Positions 45,305-54,502 of a stretch of DNA of 64,000 bases are shown here, piece by piece. The translations under genes and the position numbers were made by a program. The notes beneath the pieces are model-generated. The model searched no databases. It worked only from the letters and a program-made list of their open reading frames with translations, and was not told the origin of the DNA. Each line of letters opens with the position of its first letter. Positions within the stretch are counted from its first letter, which is position 1. The stretch spans positions 1,798,001 to 1,862,000 of the forward strand of contig NZ_CP009747.1 of NCBI RefSeq assembly GCF_000800255.1, in the 5' to 3' direction. This DNA comes from Pseudomonas parafulva. GTDB lineage: Bacteria > Pseudomonadota > Gammaproteobacteria > Pseudomonadales > Pseudomonadaceae.

Positions 45305-46756
45305 ATGCCGGTGGTTCAGGTTATAGCTAAGGTAGTGGTCGACGACACGGGAATCCAGAGCGAGATCCCTGTCTTGATTACTGAGCATGGTGTGGTCTCC
45401 TCGTTGGTTGATTACCTCCTGGACAACCACCACCTCAGTCCCAGCTGGCAGCGTTCGGTCACTCAGGCCACTAAGCTGCTGCTGGAGTACATGGAGGCCA
45501 GCCAGCACCACTTCTCCGCCCCTCGTGTCCTCTTCCAGACCTTCGCGTCACGCCTGTATACCGGGACTATTGGAGCTGACGGGCTAGATCCATCAGGTTT
45601 GGGCTGGATTCCGGCCAGTCGCCAGACATCTAACCGTCATGTCTCAATCCTCAGAGGCTTCACTGACTACCTGGCAGATCTGTACGACGCTCCGACCATG
45701 AATCCCTTAGTGACTGCCAGTACTTATGATCAGCGTCTTAACTATGCTGCTTGGCATCGCCGCAACAGTCATGACTTTCTGGGGCACATCAAAAGCAAGG
45801 CGATTTCGGAGAGTGTTGAGCAGGCACGGAATATTCGAGGCCGGCGTGTGCTCAGCAAAGCTGATAGCGACGTAATAGCGTTCCCCGAGAAGCTTTTCCA
45901 AGCGATGTATATGCATGGTTTTGGTGGAGCTGCTGATCCTAGATGTGCAGTTCGAGACCAACTGATACTGATAATGATGCATGGGGCGGGCTTGCGCGAG
46001 AGCGACGCACAGCACCTTTGGATAACGGATGTGGAAGATCACCCACTGATCGAGGGCGGTGCTATGGTTCGTGTCTACCATCCGGAAGAAGGCAGGGCGC
46101 CAAACAACTGGAGAGGTCGCAAAGGCACTACAACACGCGCAGCCTACTTAAGGGAACAATATGGGTTAATGCCTAGGAGCCTTCGCCAAGGCACGAAACG
46201 TGTCGGGTGGAAGACCAGGTTGGTGGACCACGCGGATAACTACATACAGCTTCACTGGTTCCCTCCACGCTTTAGCGTGCTTTTTATGAAGCTTTGGAGG
46301 GTGCATATACGTTATCTGACCACTGTAGAGCGGCACCATCCATACGCCTTCGTTTCCTATGAAAATTCCGTCGCTGGCCAGCCGTATACTCTTCAAGCCC
46401 TGAACGGCAATTACAAGCGAGCTCTGGCGCGCATTGGAAAAACCATTTCAAAGTCTGAGGGTCGTTCCACCCATGGCCACAGGCACGCTTTTGGTCGGCG
46501 GTTGAGGAAGGCAGAGATTCCCCCGCAGATTATCCGCAAGGCTATGCATCACTCCTCCCTGGAATCGCAGAAGAGATATACCGCACCAGGCATTGCAGAG
46601 GTTTCCACCACGCTTACTGCCGCTGGGGATAGGCTCGATGAACTGGCCGTCAGTGGCAAGATCATTTCGCCATTCAACGATTGGCTCGAAGTGCTGCCTG
46701 AACCCCTAGAGAATTTAGATTCGCCAGAAATTCGTTATGGAGCCAAAAAACATTGA
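45305..46756 (+). CDS. gmtY: Gamma-Mobile-Trio recombinase GmtY
   Basis: A 483-residue tyrosine-type recombinase. Catalytic patterns: HGAGLRESDAQHL (Arg I), STHGHRHAFGRRL (His-x-x-Arg) and QKRYTAPGI (Tyr). The order gmtY-gmtZ-gmtX with overlapping ends and the sizes of the three proteins fit the Gamma-Mobile-Trio, recognised from memory and not by a search. ATG at 45305 has GGTGGA upstream; an ATG at 45293 is in frame. Its stop overlaps the gmtZ start (TTGA). Confidence 0.8.
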   Translation: MPVVQVIAKVVVDDTGIQSEIPVLITEHGVVSSLVDYLLDNHHLSPSWQRSVTQATKLLLEYMEASQHHFSAPRVLFQTFASRLYTGTIGADGLDPSGLGWIPASRQTSNRHVSILRGFTDYLADLYDAPTMNPLVTASTYDQRLNYAAWHRRNSHDFLGHIKSKAISESVEQARNIRGRRVLSKADSDVIAFPEKLFQAMYMHGFGGAADPRCAVRDQLILIMMHGAGLRESDAQHLWITDVEDHPLIEGGAMVRVYHPEEGRAPNNWRGRKGTTTRAAYLREQYGLMPRSLRQGTKRVGWKTRLVDHADNYIQLHWFPPRFSVLFMKLWRVHIRYLTTVERHHPYAFVSYENSVAGQPYTLQALNGNYKRALARIGKTISKSEGRSTHGHRHAFGRRLRKAEIPPQIIRKAMHHSSLESQKRYTAPGIAEVSTTLTAAGDRLDELAVSGKIISPFNDWLEVLPEPLENLDSPEIRYGAKKH

Positions 46757-49341
46757 CTCGCACATTACGCCGCGGCTCGCGAAATGGCCGTTCTTCGGAC
46801 ATGAATTTTGACTGGCTCGTACAAGAGCGTGGCGAAGCTTGGGATTGCTGGCGCCAGCTCTTATCCGGCTGGATATCGACTCAGACCGGTTCGATTGGTG
46901 TGAAGATCAACGCAATTAATTGGTTCATGACCAATTACATACCGGCGGTGCCAGGTGGGGCCAGTCCAGACGTATTCTTCCAGGTCGCAGATAAGGGTCT
47001 GCTGCCTGAGTTAAGGCCGCTTATGGAAGTGTCCATGAATGCCGCGACTGCTGTAAAAAACCAGAACTGGATCGTGGATCTGTTTAGTTGGATCATCACC
47101 CAGAGCTACAGCGAGCCGAATGACTCTGGCGTATCTATAGCCCTGGTCAAGAATCCGTTCGCCAAGCGCAAGGAAAAGACGGTAATCACCGAGACTGTGC
47201 ACAACCCCTTGCCCTACGCATACATTCGGGAACTTCGCGAAATTCTGTGCCCACAGCTCAGGGGGACATTCCGCAACTGGGAATGGGCCCAATCACAGTC
47301 CGGCCAACGGCGCTCTGATTTTGGAGATTGGTTTCCGGTCGATCAGTCAGCCATCGATGCTGATGACCCGGACTGCGTATGGCGCTATAGAAATGATGGC
47401 TACGAAATGTGGTCGCCCATCAGGTCAATAGCGCTGTACGTAAAGCTTCATTTGCCACTTCGCACCTATCAGGTACGTTTCTTGGACTCTGGTGAAGCAG
47501 ATACATGGCGGTACGAATCTGGAGAGTGGATTCTGAACAATCGCCATGAATTCTGCCTAGGTCGTGAGGGTAACCCTTGGAAACGAGGGGTCTTCTGCCG
47601 AGTTCACCACCAAGATATCGGCGAAGTCATGACAGGCCTCTACATCAGTACAAACAAAACGGCAGATCAGAACAAGGAGTCTCGCGAGCGCGGCTACACG
47701 ATTCCATGGCAGAACGAAGATGTTCTGTACTGGCTGGAACGCCTGAGGAACTGGCAAGAGAAATACAATCCCATAATCGGTCCTACGCCTTGCGCCGAGC
47801 TGGCCGAGAAGCACTTTGGCAGTGTCAAATCTCTAGAGCAGAGGAAAGACATGGGATCGATCTGCTTCCTTTTCCGCGATCCCACAGCGCCTTCAGGGGA
47901 GCGTCACAAGCCTATGGGAGGCTACACACTGCCCAACCTATGGTATCGATTGCTCTCCACGCTAGAGGATCGAGTTGCTGCCCGGGGCCACACACTCTCA
48001 GACGGCTCTAGATTGCGGTTTGTAAAGCCTCCCGGTCCCAAGAACGTGCTGCCTACCAAAACGGATTATCCACTCCATAGCCTCCGTGTTTCGCTTCTGA
48101 CGTGCTATGCCATGGAAGGTCGGGTTCCGATTCAGGTGCTATCCAAGCTGATTGCAGGTCACTCTAGAATCATCATGACTTTGCATTACACCAAGCCGAC
48201 CCCCGCGATGGTGTCCGAGGTGATGGACGTTGCAAGTGGGCGTATCAGTGCTGCCCAAGATGAAACCCTGAAGATCTTCCTTCGAGACGCTGAGATGCGT
48301 CAGATCTACTCTAGCACGGCGTTCATTGATGGCAGCGCAATAGAAATTGCGTTGGCTAATCGCAACGCCATTGGCTGGGAGCAGCGTCACATAGGCTTGT
48401 GTCTCGTAGGCGGCAACAGCACTCGATCTGATGAAATGAGCAATATAGGCGGTTGCTGGAACGGTGGTGAGATTATCACTCATAACAGTAAGGGCCCCGT
48501 CTATGGCCCAGTTCCACACGGCCTAGAGAACTGTTCCCGCTGCCGATGGTTCATCACGGATGCACGCTATCTACCAGCACTTGTGGCTCATCTCAACGTG
48601 CTGAGCTATCGAGCCTCTCTCGTCTCATCCCTTGCCGTTGGGATCGAGCAAGAACGGGACGAGCTGCTGAACCAAAGGTATTTCGCAGAGCAGGAAAAAC
48701 GCCCATTCCTTCTGCACACGGAGCTGCAACAAGCTGAAAGGCGCTATGAGAAGCAGATCAAGGAAGCTGATGAGTATGCGAAGGACTTGGTTTCCTGCTT
48801 CCAGATCATCAGCAAGATCGTCGCAATCGAAGAGGGTCGCGATACAGCTGATTCTGCCACGAAGTTGGTAGCTGTGGGGTCTCTGGAGGATATCCAACGG
48901 CCCATCTCATTCATTGAAACTAGTAGTGAGCTGTGGCAGATCTCTCAGCTTTGCGAGGATGCTGAAATCTACGCAGATTTGACGGATGAGCTGAGGGCCA
49001 CACCTGCCATCGAGAAGCGCTCCCGCGCTCTGAATCATCTGCTGATGCGAGGTGGCTACGCACCCATTTTGATGGGAATGGATGACCGCCTTCAGCTTAT
49101 CGTTGGGAACGCGATGATGAGGTCTATGGCGTTGACGCTGTCTCCTAGCAATCAACTGGAGGGATTCCGAGAAGTTTCTAGCCTGCTCGAGGCCGGAGAA
49201 GGACTAATGCTTTTACCAGCCGCCATGGAGTCACTAGAGCGCCATACAAAGCAGCCGGTAGCAAAGCTATCCGATCTAATCGCAACTACCTCAAAACAAG
49301 TCCGGGAAGCCATACGTGATCGATCCACAACTCATCTTTGA
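46753..49341 (+). CDS. gmtZ: Gamma-Mobile-Trio integrase GmtZ
   Basis: An 862-residue protein. The middle holds a tyrosine-recombinase-like set: LHSLRVSLLTCYAMEG (His-x-x-Arg), KLIAGHS and MTLHYTKPT (Tyr). The long N- and C-terminal parts are unique to this family. The start is a TTG overlapping the gmtY stop; an ATG at 46801 (MNFDWLVQER) is an alternative. Its end overlaps gmtX by 26 bp. Confidence 0.78.
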   Translation: MTRTLRRGSRNGRSSDMNFDWLVQERGEAWDCWRQLLSGWISTQTGSIGVKINAINWFMTNYIPAVPGGASPDVFFQVADKGLLPELRPLMEVSMNAATAVKNQNWIVDLFSWIITQSYSEPNDSGVSIALVKNPFAKRKEKTVITETVHNPLPYAYIRELREILCPQLRGTFRNWEWAQSQSGQRRSDFGDWFPVDQSAIDADDPDCVWRYRNDGYEMWSPIRSIALYVKLHLPLRTYQVRFLDSGEADTWRYESGEWILNNRHEFCLGREGNPWKRGVFCRVHHQDIGEVMTGLYISTNKTADQNKESRERGYTIPWQNEDVLYWLERLRNWQEKYNPIIGPTPCAELAEKHFGSVKSLEQRKDMGSICFLFRDPTAPSGERHKPMGGYTLPNLWYRLLSTLEDRVAARGHTLSDGSRLRFVKPPGPKNVLPTKTDYPLHSLRVSLLTCYAMEGRVPIQVLSKLIAGHSRIIMTLHYTKPTPAMVSEVMDVASGRISAAQDETLKIFLRDAEMRQIYSSTAFIDGSAIEIALANRNAIGWEQRHIGLCLVGGNSTRSDEMSNIGGCWNGGEIITHNSKGPVYGPVPHGLENCSRCRWFITDARYLPALVAHLNVLSYRASLVSSLAVGIEQERDELLNQRYFAEQEKRPFLLHTELQQAERRYEKQIKEADEYAKDLVSCFQIISKIVAIEEGRDTADSATKLVAVGSLEDIQRPISFIETSSELWQISQLCEDAEIYADLTDELRATPAIEKRSRALNHLLMRGGYAPILMGMDDRLQLIVGNAMMRSMALTLSPSNQLEGFREVSSLLEAGEGLMLLPAAMESLERHTKQPVAKLSDLIATTSKQVREAIRDRSTTHL

Positions 49342-49975
49342 AGAGCTGGTAGGCCAAGCTACTAAACAGCAAGCTAGGTCCCTATCGGTGCTGCATGGCG
49401 TCCTAAAGGCTCATGAGAAAACGGGGAGTCGCAACTTCTCAATTGCCACGATTGCCAGGCTTTCCGTTGAGGCTGGAGGGCCATCTGCCTCAACGATCCG
49501 CAATAGTGGAGGTTTCCGTTTCCGCCAACTGATTGAGGCCTGGGCTGCGAGCGTGGGCACAGATAGGAAACTGCCTGCGAAGCCCAAGGGTCGGGAACTA
49601 CCAAGCGACAACGAGCTGCTTAGACGTATTGACGATCCAGCTCTGCGAGCGGTGTTTACTCAGGTCTTGGCCGAGCGCCGTCGCTATTTGGCTGAACTTA
49701 ACCTTCTGAAATGCCAAACGGGCATCGTTGTCGACCGCCGTCCGAATGTGGTCGAGATACTCCAAGAGAGCGAGTCAGTTCAGTTGCTGCCCTCATTGAA
49801 AGGGGTTCTGAGTGAGATGGAGATCACAGCTCTCAGGGCAGCTATATCAAATGATTTCTTCAACAGCCAAGGCTGGATGGTGACCACGGCTGGCCAGGTG
49901 AAAGGGGATTCTGGTGAGATCTACAAGCATGGGTATGTACCTGCGATCAGTAAAATCCTGAAGGAAATCGAATGA
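49316..49975 (+). CDS. gmtX: Gamma-Mobile-Trio protein GmtX
   Basis: A 219-residue, mostly helical protein with a probable DNA-binding N-terminus (SIATIARLSVEAGGPSASTIRNSGG). The start is GTG (49316) inside gmtZ. It completes the trio. Its precise role in mobility is not known; the AT-rich island edge begins right after it. Confidence 0.78.
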   Translation: MIDPQLIFEELVGQATKQQARSLSVLHGVLKAHEKTGSRNFSIATIARLSVEAGGPSASTIRNSGGFRFRQLIEAWAASVGTDRKLPAKPKGRELPSDNELLRRIDDPALRAVFTQVLAERRRYLAELNLLKCQTGIVVDRRPNVVEILQESESVQLLPSLKGVLSEMEITALRAAISNDFFNSQGWMVTTAGQVKGDSGEIYKHGYVPAISKILKEIE

Positions 49976-50300
49976 TCTGACAAGCAAATTAGTGGGTGTA
50001 TAGTACATTGCCTTGGTACATGTACTAACTTCCCGTAGCGGCTCCAGGCCCTATCCTTGCTGGCCATTGACTATCTTAGTATAGTAGATGATCTTATCTG
50101 TGACTATTTAGTTTAGTTATCTACCAGCGTCAACCAAGCGCGGCGGCACGAAGTAAACAAGTTCCCGCTCAACTGTGCCTAGACCCAGATCTTTCCCGTC
50201 CCCACGGAACCATCACAACGCAAATCTCTCCAACCCCGCATCCGGTATTCCAGTCACTGGCAGGATGCCGGTCCACCCCAACTGACAAGGACGCTCCGCA
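49976..50300. other. Right edge of the GMT island
   Basis: 325 bp, AT-rich to about 50125 then backbone-like. It contains TAGTACATT (50001-50009), the palindrome GTACATGTAC (50016-50025), and the inverted repeat at 50106-50120. Confidence 0.6.
50106..50120 (-). repeat. Candidate right terminal inverted repeat of the GMT island
   Basis: ATTTAGTTTAGTTAT, the exact reverse complement of 22537-22551. Confidence 0.55.
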
Positions 50301-50936
50301 ATGCGCACCATGCTGCTCCCTTTAGCCATCCTCACCACCGCACTCGTCGGCTGCTCGGACCCCAAGAAAGCCTCCGAAGAAAACTTCGAAAAAGCCGCGC
50401 AGGCCTGGCTGGACAAGGCCTACCCAGAGTGCCTGGTCACATCGACGTTCCCGATGAACACCCTGGAGTTCGACGTCTACGGCACTAACAAGACCTTGAA
50501 TGCCTTGGCCGAGGTCGGCGTGCTGACAGCCGTGGAGACGTCTCGCAAAGACTATCCCGAAAACATCTTTCAGAAAGCCCGTACCGAAATCAAATATCGG
50601 TACGAACTCACTGACGAAGGCCGCAAGTACCTCAAAGATGACGCGCGTACGAAGCCTGATGGCACCGTCATCCCGGGCCTGTGCATCGGCCGCGCAAAGG
50701 TCGACAAGATTGAGCAGTTCAGCGAGCCTGGGGACATGATGGGCCACAGGATTTCTGAGGTGACCTACACCTACAAGGTCGACGATCTGCCCAAGTGGGC
50801 CTCCACCCCGGCGTTGATGGACGTCAATAGCGACGTCAAACGCATGGTTGCCAGCCAGGAAAAACCCATCCGCGAAAAGCGCGCCTTCGTATTGACGAAC
50901 AATGGCTGGATTCACGAGCGGCTGTTCCGCGAGTAA
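50301..50936 (+). CDS. Predicted lipoprotein of unknown function
   Basis: A 211-residue protein with a lipoprotein signal (TTALVGC, Cys18) and a soluble remainder (LTDEGRKYLKDDAR, VTYTYKVDDLPKW). I know similar unnamed Pseudomonas lipoproteins but no function. It is the first backbone-like gene after the island. A hairpin at 50955-50981 follows the stop. Confidence 0.8.
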   Translation: MRTMLLPLAILTTALVGCSDPKKASEENFEKAAQAWLDKAYPECLVTSTFPMNTLEFDVYGTNKTLNALAEVGVLTAVETSRKDYPENIFQKARTEIKYRYELTDEGRKYLKDDARTKPDGTVIPGLCIGRAKVDKIEQFSEPGDMMGHRISEVTYTYKVDDLPKWASTPALMDVNSDVKRMVASQEKPIREKRAFVLTNNGWIHERLFRE

Positions 50937-50954
50937 CGGGCGTCAGTGCAGGCT

Positions 50955-50981
50955 GCGACGCCCTCGTATAGGGGGCGTCGC
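50955..50981 (+). terminator. Hairpin after the lipoprotein gene
   Basis: GCGACGCCC and GGGCGTCGC stem with a 9-base loop, followed by C/T-rich sequence; probable terminator. Confidence 0.5.
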
Positions 50982-51020
50982 CCTTCCCCACTTCCTGCAA
51001 CATCACTACGCCCACACGAC

Positions 51021-51360
51021 CTAACGCGTCCCCGGCACCCAATCAAGAATCTCGTCGATCCCCAGGCACCGCGGTTCCACTTCCAGCGTCCGCCCATGTT
51101 CGAGAATCCCTGCCGCCACATCACGCATGGCCATGTAGGCACTGCGCAGCATGTGGTTGGCGTAGATCACCGCGTTGAGGCCAGCCTCCTCCAGTTGGTC
51201 GAAGCTCAAGTGCGCGTAGCTGGTGGGCACACAAATCAGCGGTATTCGCGGGCACTGGCGGCGGAACAGTCGGGCGAACTCGAGGACCTCAATGCTCGGC
51301 CTTGCCCCCGGTATCGCCGTCGAAAATCATCGGCAGCGAACACAAATCGAAAATTTCGAT
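51021..51360 (-). pseudogene. Decayed PEP-mutase-family gene (isocitrate-lyase superfamily)
   Basis: C-terminal 69 codons (VPTSYAHLSFDQLEEAGLNAV to DWVPGTR) match phosphoenolpyruvate phosphomutases. Upstream, a separate frame reads FDGDTGGKAEH, the active-site region of the family, but the segment between them is missing. The N-terminus is absent. It lies next to iclR and the transporter genes. Confidence 0.75.
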
Positions 51361-51366
51361 GCCTGC

Positions 51367-52149
51367 TCAAAGCTGCAACGCTCGAATCGACGTGGTGATC
51401 GCGCGCGCGCACTCCAGCACGGCCGGTGCCAGGCGCCGCTCGGCGTCCTCCACCGTCCAGCGGCTGGTGGGCGCTACCACGTGCACGGCTGCCACCGGAA
51501 TACCGTCGCTGTTGCGCACTGGCGCCGCCAGCGCCATGTCTCCGAGGAACAGCTCCTCACAGTTGGTGGCGAAACCATTTCTGCGGGCTTGCTCGATCCG
51601 CTCGAAGATCTGCTCAAGGGTGGTCAAGGTCTGGTGGGTGTGCTGGACAAGCTCGCAGCCCTCGAGGCGCTCGAGCATCTGCGCCTGGTCGAGCGCACTC
51701 AGGTAAGCCCTGCCCGAGGCCGTGCAGTACATCGGGATGCGGCTGCCCAGCGGCAGATGGATAGGAATGAACTTTGGGCCCACGAAGCGCGCCACGTAGA
51801 TCATGTCCTGCCCGACCGGCTCCGTGAGGTTGGTGGTTTCACCGGTGACCTGGGCCAACTCTGCGAGGAAGGGATTGGCCACATCCACCAGGGTGTTGGA
51901 GGCGAGGTAGTTGTAGCCGATCTCCATGATCTCGGCAGTGAGCTGGAATCGCTTGGTGACGGCGTTCTTTCTCACGTAACCGAGCGCTTCGAGGGTGTGG
52001 ATCATGCGCTGGGCCGAACTCTTGTTGATACCGGCCGCCTGGGCAACCTCACTCAGATTCATCGTCCGGCGCCGGGCGTTGAACGCCTTCAGCACAGCGA
52101 GCCCTTTTCCAAGCGAGTGATTGAAAAGAATATTTTCGTCTTCACTCAT
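51367..52149 (-). CDS. IclR-family transcriptional regulator
   Basis: A 260-residue regulator: N-terminal winged helix (LSEVAQAAGINKSSAQRMIHTLEALGYV) and C-terminal effector domain (CTASGRAYLSAL, GFATNCEELFLGDMALAAPVRN). It is divergent from the transporter operon; a perfect palindrome in between is a possible operator. The ligand is likely related to the amino-acid-like substrate of the transporter (inference). Confidence 0.93.
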   Translation of the reverse strand: MSEDENILFNHSLGKGLAVLKAFNARRRTMNLSEVAQAAGINKSSAQRMIHTLEALGYVRKNAVTKRFQLTAEIMEIGYNYLASNTLVDVANPFLAELAQVTGETTNLTEPVGQDMIYVARFVGPKFIPIHLPLGSRIPMYCTASGRAYLSALDQAQMLERLEGCELVQHTHQTLTTLEQIFERIEQARRNGFATNCEELFLGDMALAAPVRNSDGIPVAAVHVVAPTSRWTVEDAERRLAPAVLECARAITTSIRALQL

Positions 52150-52164
52150 TATTTTTCACCCTTT

Positions 52165-52178
52165 GAATATCGATATTC
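52165..52178. promoter_or_regulatory. Candidate IclR operator
   Basis: Perfect 14-bp palindrome GAATATCGATATTC in the gap between iclR and the ABC operon. Confidence 0.5.
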
Positions 52179-52301
52179 GATACTTATAAATCTCTTTACG
52201 ATTTTTGTAAATCGCTTATAGTGCGACCAAGGCCCCTGCCCTGATCCCGAGGCCCCTTTCCACCAATAACGATAAAAATCATTCAGTCAGGAGTTCAGTC
52301 C

Positions 52302-53060
52302 ATGCGTTCATCCCTTCGTGCTTTCAGTTGCGCCATGGCCGTCGCGGCCACTGTTCTTGCAAGCAATGCCCACAGCGCCGACGCGTATAAAGTGGGTGCA
52401 ACAGCAACAGGCGTCCCGTTCACGTTCCTCGATGTGAAGACCAACACGATCCAAGGCATGATGATCGACTCGGCACAGGCCGTCGCCAAGGCGGGTGGTT
52501 TCGACGTCAGTGTCTTGCAAACCAACTTCTCGGCACTGATCCCCTCCCTGACAGCCAAGAAGATCGACATCATTTCCGCGGCGATGCTCAAGACCCCAGA
52601 ACGGGAAAAGGTCGTCCAGTACTCCAAGCCCGTCTATGAATACGGTGAAGCATTGGTCGTACGCGCTGATGACACGACGCGCTACACCAGCATGGATGAT
52701 TTCAAGGACGAAGTGGTTGGGGCTCAAGTCGGCACGGTGTTCATCGACGAACTCAAGCGTCGCGGCCTCTACAAGGAAGTCCGGGGTTACGACTCGATTT
52801 CCGACCTGTTGCGTGACCTGGCACTCGGACGCATCAAGGCGGCCTTCGCCGACAAACCCATTCTCACGTATCAGGCCTCCCAAGGCGTGCTGAAGAACGT
52901 TCGCCTGGTCGACAGTTATCAGCCGAGCCTCAAAGGCGAGGTGTGCTTGATCGTGCGCAAAGGCGATGAGCAACTGCTGGAGCAGGTCAACCGCGGTATC
53001 GATGCCATCAAGGCAGATGGCACGCTGGATTCGATCATTGCCAAATGGCACATCAACTGA
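52302..53060 (+). CDS. Amino-acid-type ABC transporter substrate-binding protein
   Basis: A 252-residue periplasmic protein with a signal peptide (cleavage near SNAHSADAYK) and the type-2 binding fold of polar amino-acid transporters (GVPFTFLDVKTNTIQGMMID, IDIISAAMLKTPEREKVVQYSKP). It binds a substrate outside the inner membrane. GGAGT-type site upstream. Start of a four-gene operon with permease, ATPase and an FAD oxidase. Confidence 0.93.
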   Translation: MRSSLRAFSCAMAVAATVLASNAHSADAYKVGATATGVPFTFLDVKTNTIQGMMIDSAQAVAKAGGFDVSVLQTNFSALIPSLTAKKIDIISAAMLKTPEREKVVQYSKPVYEYGEALVVRADDTTRYTSMDDFKDEVVGAQVGTVFIDELKRRGLYKEVRGYDSISDLLRDLALGRIKAAFADKPILTYQASQGVLKNVRLVDSYQPSLKGEVCLIVRKGDEQLLEQVNRGIDAIKADGTLDSIIAKWHIN

Positions 53061-53105
53061 CGCGATGACCCTCCCCGGGCGCCTCTAGAAACGGCAGGTA
53101 TTCCC

Positions 53106-53762
53106 ATGCTTCTGCAGAACGTTCTGGACTTCCTCCCCATTCTCCTGGAAGGGGCGGTCGTCACGCTCAAGGTCACGGTGCTTTCCTTCGTGCTCAGTTC
53201 GGTGATCGGGCTTGTCTTCGCCTTGATGATGGTGTCTCAAAGCAAGGCAATCTCTCGGACGGGCTACACAGTCGTCAATATCATCCGCGGGCTGCCCATC
53301 ATCGTGCAGCTGTTCTACATCTACTTCGTACTGCCCGATTTTGGCGTGCAACTCAGCGCCTTCCAGGCCGGTGTCCTGGGCCTCGGTATCGCCTACTCGG
53401 CCTACCAGGCTGAAAACTTCCGGGCGGGCATCCAGGCCGTTCAGCAAGGGCAGATCGAAGCAGCCGAATCGATCGGCATGCGCGGCGCGATGATCATGCG
53501 CCGAGTGGTGCTCCCGCAGGCCTTCAGGATCGCCCTGCCCCCCTACGGCAATACGCTGGTGATGATGCTCAAGGACTCCTCGCTGGTGTCAACCATCACG
53601 GTCGCGGAAATGACCCGTGCGGGTCAGCTGATCGCCTCCTCGACCTTCGAAAACATGACGGTTTATACCCTGGTGGCCGTGCTCTACCTGGCCTTCAGCT
53701 TGCCGCTGTCCTACGGACTGCGCCGCCTGGAAGCCCGCTTGGGAACGAGGAAGAACGCATGA
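53106..53762 (+). CDS. Amino-acid-type ABC transporter permease
   Basis: A 218-residue inner-membrane protein with five helices and the EAA loop ([32 protein letters not shown]). His/Glu/Gln-type permease family. It overlaps the ATPase gene by 4 bp (ATGA). Confidence 0.94.
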   Translation: MLLQNVLDFLPILLEGAVVTLKVTVLSFVLSSVIGLVFALMMVSQSKAISRTGYTVVNIIRGLPIIVQLFYIYFVLPDFGVQLSAFQAGVLGLGIAYSAYQAENFRAGIQAVQQGQIEAAESIGMRGAMIMRRVVLPQAFRIALPPYGNTLVMMLKDSSLVSTITVAEMTRAGQLIASSTFENMTVYTLVAVLYLAFSLPLSYGLRRLEARLGTRKNA

Positions 53763-54502
53763 TCAGCATCAAGTCGCTGCACAAGAGCTACGGCTCGACT
53801 CGCGTGCTGGAAGGCATCGATCTGGAGGTCGACAACGGCGAAGTCGTCTGCCTGATCGGGCCTTCGGGCTCCGGGAAGTCCACGTTGCTGCGCTGCATCA
53901 ACGGCCTGGAAACCTATGAAGGTGGCGATATCTTCGTTTCCGGAGCGCGCGTGGACAGGCACGGCAAGGCCATCCACACCATCCGCACCGAGGTGGGCAT
54001 GGTGTTCCAGCGCTTCAACCTGTTCCCGCACCGCACGGCGCTGGAAAATGTCATGGAAGGCCCAGTGTACGTGAAGAAGGAAAGCGTCAGTGCAGCGCGC
54101 GAGCATGCCTTGGCGCTCCTTGAGAAAGTGGGCCTGTCACACCGTGTCGATGCGTATCCGGATCAGCTTTCGGGGGGCCAGCAACAGCGCGTGGCGATCG
54201 CACGAGCACTGGCCATGCGACCCCAAGCCATTTTGTTCGATGAACCGACCTCCGCCCTCGATCCGGAACTGGTGGGTGAAGTGTTGAGCGTCATGCGGGC
54301 ACTGGCCAAGGAGGGTATGACCATGGTGGTCGTAACCCATGAGATGGCGTTCGCCAAAGAGGTGTCCGACAAAGTGTGCTTCCTGTACGGCGGCAACATC
54401 GTGGAATCCGGTGCGCCGCAGGACGTGTTCGGCAGGCCCTCTCACCCGCGCACCCAGGAGTTCCTGCGCCGGATTCTGAACACCGGGGAGTCGACGGGAT
54501 GA
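53759..54502 (+). CDS. Amino-acid-type ABC transporter ATP-binding protein
   Basis: A 247-residue ATPase: Walker [10 protein letters not shown], signature [16 protein letters not shown], Walker [15 protein letters not shown], and H-loop (VVTHEMAF). Supplies energy for the permease above. Its stop overlaps the next start (ATGA). Confidence 0.96.
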   Translation: MISIKSLHKSYGSTRVLEGIDLEVDNGEVVCLIGPSGSGKSTLLRCINGLETYEGGDIFVSGARVDRHGKAIHTIRTEVGMVFQRFNLFPHRTALENVMEGPVYVKKESVSAAREHALALLEKVGLSHRVDAYPDQLSGGQQQRVAIARALAMRPQAILFDEPTSALDPELVGEVLSVMRALAKEGMTMVVVTHEMAFAKEVSDKVCFLYGGNIVESGAPQDVFGRPSHPRTQEFLRRILNTGESTG

